Assembly: GCA_947303825.1 (NCBI GenBank) | Contig: CAMYZK010000122.1 | Coordinates: 1 to 7,140, forward strand | Length of the DNA stretch: 7,140 nt | Source: an uncultured Prevotella sp. | GTDB taxonomy: Bacteria; Bacteroidota; Bacteroidia; Bacteroidales; Bacteroidaceae | Direction of reading: 5' to 3' | Shown here: positions 5,226 through 7,140 of the stretch, in pieces | Layout of the letters: the number at the start of each line of letters is the position of its first letter | How positions within the stretch are numbered: position 1 is the stretch's first letter | Notes under the pieces: generated by a model | What the model saw: the letters and a program-made list of their open reading frames with translations, nothing else | Databases searched by the model: none | What the model was told of the DNA's origin: nothing | Made by a program: the position numbers and the translations under genes

Positions 5226-7140
5226 ATGGATTTCAAGCTTTCTTCGAAGTACCAACCCACGGGCGACCAGCCAGAGGCTATCCGTGAGCTCACCGACGGC
5301 GTGATGCGTGGCGACCGTGCCCAGGTGCTGCTAGGTGTCACCGGCTCGGGCAAGACGTTTACCATGGCCAACGTTATTGCCAGGGTGGGGCATCCTACTT
5401 TGATATTGAGCCACAACAAGACCTTGGCGGCACAGCTCTTCCAGGAGATGCGAGGCTTCTTCCCCGACAACGCTGTGGAGTATTATGTAAGTTATTACGA
5501 CTACTATCAGCCCGAGGCATATCTTCCACACACCGACACCTACATAGAGAAAGACCTGGCAATCAACGAGGAGATAGACCGGTTGAGGCTGAAGGCTGTG
5601 TCGGCCCTGCTGTCAGGAAGAAGGGATGTTATCGTCGTGTCGTCGGTTTCCTGCATCTATGGCATGGGGAGCCCTATGGCACTCTCCGACAATGTGATAG
5701 AAATACGCCAAGGGCAGAAGATTGACCGCAACATGCTGCTGAGGAAGCTGGTAACGGCGCTTTACACCAGAAACGACCTGGCACCCGAGCGAGGCAATTT
5801 CCGGGTAAAGGGCGATACGGTAGACATCTACATGGCCTACAACGAAATAATGCTTCGGGTGGTCTTCTGGGACGATGAGATAGACTCCATAGAAGAGCTC
5901 GACCCCGTTACTCTTGACCGTCTGGGACGTTTTGCCGACTATAAGCTCTATCCTGCCAATCTGTTTATGACCAGCCAGGAACAGACCAACAAAGCTATAC
6001 ACGACATACAAGACGACCTGAGGGCACAGGTGGAATTCTTTGAGGAGCTGGGCGACCCCATAAAGGCACAGCGCATAAAGGAGCGTGTGGAGTATGACAT
6101 GGAGATGATAAAGGAGCTGGGGCATTGCTCTGGCATCGAGAACTACTCACGCTACTTCGACGGTCGAAAGCCAGGCGAGCGTCCCTACTGCCTGCTCGAC
6201 TTCTTTCCCGAGGACTTCCTGCTCATTGTCGACGAGAGCCACGTTTCGGTGCCACAGATAGGGGCCATGTATGGCGGAGACCGTGCGCGCAAGACCAATC
6301 TCGTGGAATACGGATTCAGGCTGCCTGCTGCCTTCGACAACCGTCCGCTTACCTTCGACGAGTTCCAGGCCATGGTGCATCAGGTGATATATGTCTCGGC
6401 CACCCCTGCCGACTTTGAGCTTAACGAGGCCGAGGGCGTGGTGGTGGAACAGCTTATACGACCCACAGGCCTTCTCGACCCCGAGATAGAGGTGCGCCCC
6501 TCCGAACACCAGATTGACGACCTGATGGAGGAGATACGGCTGCGCACCGAGCGCCATGAGAGGGTGCTAGTTACCACGCTCACCAAGCGCATGGCCGAGG
6601 AGCTGACAGAATTCCTGGTGAACCACGGGGTGCAGACAGCCTATATACACAGCGATGTGGCTACACTAGACCGTGTGAAGATATTAAACGACTTGCGCAG
6701 TGGTGTTTACGATGTCCTGGTTGGAGTAAATCTGCTGCGTGAGGGGCTTGACCTTCCCGAGGTGTCGCTGGTGGCCATCCTCGATGCCGACAAGGAGGGA
6801 TTCCTGCGTTCCCGTCGCAGTCTGGTGCAGACAGCCGGTCGTGCAGCAAGGAATGTCAATGGCAGGGTGATCATGTATGCCGACACCATCACGGGCTCTA
6901 TGCAAGAGACCATCGACGAGACCAACCGCCGACGCACCAAGCAGCTGCAATACAATGAGCAGCATGGCATCACGCCCGCACAGATAGTAAAGGAGCTGTC
7001 TACAATAGCACTGGGCCGCGACCTCCGTCCCGACATCAAGGAGCTGAGACTGTCGGGTGCTGTTCCCGAGACCGACGCTCAGCTTGACATGGCTGCCGAC
7101 CCTATAGTAGAGCATCTCACCAGGCCTGACATAGAGAAGC
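5226..7140 (+). CDS. uvrB: Excinuclease ABC subunit UvrB (3' end beyond the window)
   Basis: This is the damage-verifying helicase-like subunit of nucleotide excision repair: it receives lesions from UvrA and then recruits UvrC for incision. The open frame has no stop through 7140, so 638 codons are visible and the last part is cut off by the window edge (family about 670-690 residues). Motifs in order are the N-terminal [11 protein letters not shown] (9-19), Walker A GVTGSGKT (37-44), the beta-hairpin region [20 protein letters not shown] (90-109) that clamps DNA, Walker B DESH (336-339), SAT (391-393), [14 protein letters not shown] in motif V, and QTAGRAARN (535-543) in motif VI. The C-terminal UVR domain that binds UvrC is not in view. 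The start [16 protein letters not shown] fits the family. It is divergent from bamD across 118 bp. No frameshift was found and all catalytic motifs are present. Confidence 0.97.
   Translation, partial: MDFKLSSKYQPTGDQPEAIRELTDGVMRGDRAQVLLGVTGSGKTFTMANVIARVGHPTLILSHNKTLAAQLFQEMRGFFPDNAVEYYVSYYDYYQPEAYLPHTDTYIEKDLAINEEIDRLRLKAVSALLSGRRDVIVVSSVSCIYGMGSPMALSDNVIEIRQGQKIDRNMLLRKLVTALYTRNDLAPERGNFRVKGDTVDIYMAYNEIMLRVVFWDDEIDSIEELDPVTLDRLGRFADYKLYPANLFMTSQEQTNKAIHDIQDDLRAQVEFFEELGDPIKAQRIKERVEYDMEMIKELGHCSGIENYSRYFDGRKPGERPYCLLDFFPEDFLLIVDESHVSVPQIGAMYGGDRARKTNLVEYGFRLPAAFDNRPLTFDEFQAMVHQVIYVSATPADFELNEAEGVVVEQLIRPTGLLDPEIEVRPSEHQIDDLMEEIRLRTERHERVLVTTLTKRMAEELTEFLVNHGVQTAYIHSDVATLDRVKILNDLRSGVYDVLVGVNLLREGLDLPEVSLVAILDADKEGFLRSRRSLVQTAGRAARNVNGRVIMYADTITGSMQETIDETNRRRTKQLQYNEQHGITPAQIVKELSTIALGRDLRPDIKELRLSGAVPETDAQLDMAADPIVEHLTRPDIEK

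Noticed and set aside
5613..6125. 170-codon minus-strand open frame and several shorter ones to 7115
   Set aside because: All are antisense to uvrB, which has continuous conserved motifs on the plus strand.

Overview
The window looks like a chromosomal housekeeping segment of a Bacteroidota bacterium, most likely order Bacteroidales and possibly Prevotellaceae (the genus-level guess is only inference). Four things point there: the RNA polymerase omega subunit is of the long Bacteroidota type, a DUF4293-type membrane protein is present, the bamD promoter fits the Bacteroidota sigma consensus TTTG-N19-TAnnTTTG, and moderately GC-balanced genes are separated by AT-rich spacers and GAGTGAA-type simple repeats.

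Layout. Positions 152-5107 are a leftward (minus strand) array. Read in its own direction it runs: bamD (outer-membrane assembly lipoprotein), a 362-bp repeat-filled gap, rpoZ (RNA polymerase omega), a small DUF4293-like membrane protein, engB/yihA (ribosome-assembly GTPase), a Uup-like ABC-F ATPase and recR (recombinational repair). From rpoZ to recR the genes are tightly packed: gaps of 16 bp, a 1-base TGATG overlap, 32 bp and 5 bp. This suggests one operon. Rightward (plus strand) from 5226, uvrB starts divergently from bamD and runs off the right edge after 638 codons. The 118-bp bamD-uvrB spacer carries a good promoter for bamD and a weaker candidate for uvrB. Positions 1-151 hold no gene that I can see, only a candidate plus-strand terminator hairpin.

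How the genes relate. The genes serve core information processing and envelope assembly: transcription (omega), ribosome assembly (EngB), ABC-F ATPase function, DNA repair (RecR, UvrB) and outer-membrane protein insertion (BamD). All seven coding regions appear intact, apart from the edge truncation of uvrB, and keep their family motifs.

The non-routine part is the bamD-rpoZ gap (3918-4279). It holds a heptamer tandem tract touching the bamD stop codon, a 211-bp element bounded by perfect 25-bp inverted repeats, and an AT-rich octamer tract ending 5 bp before the rpoZ start. This looks like a dispersed non-autonomous repeat or MITE-like insertion in an otherwise ordinary operon. I found no CRISPR array, defence system, tRNA, rRNA or transposase gene, and no clear sign of an undescribed multi-gene system.
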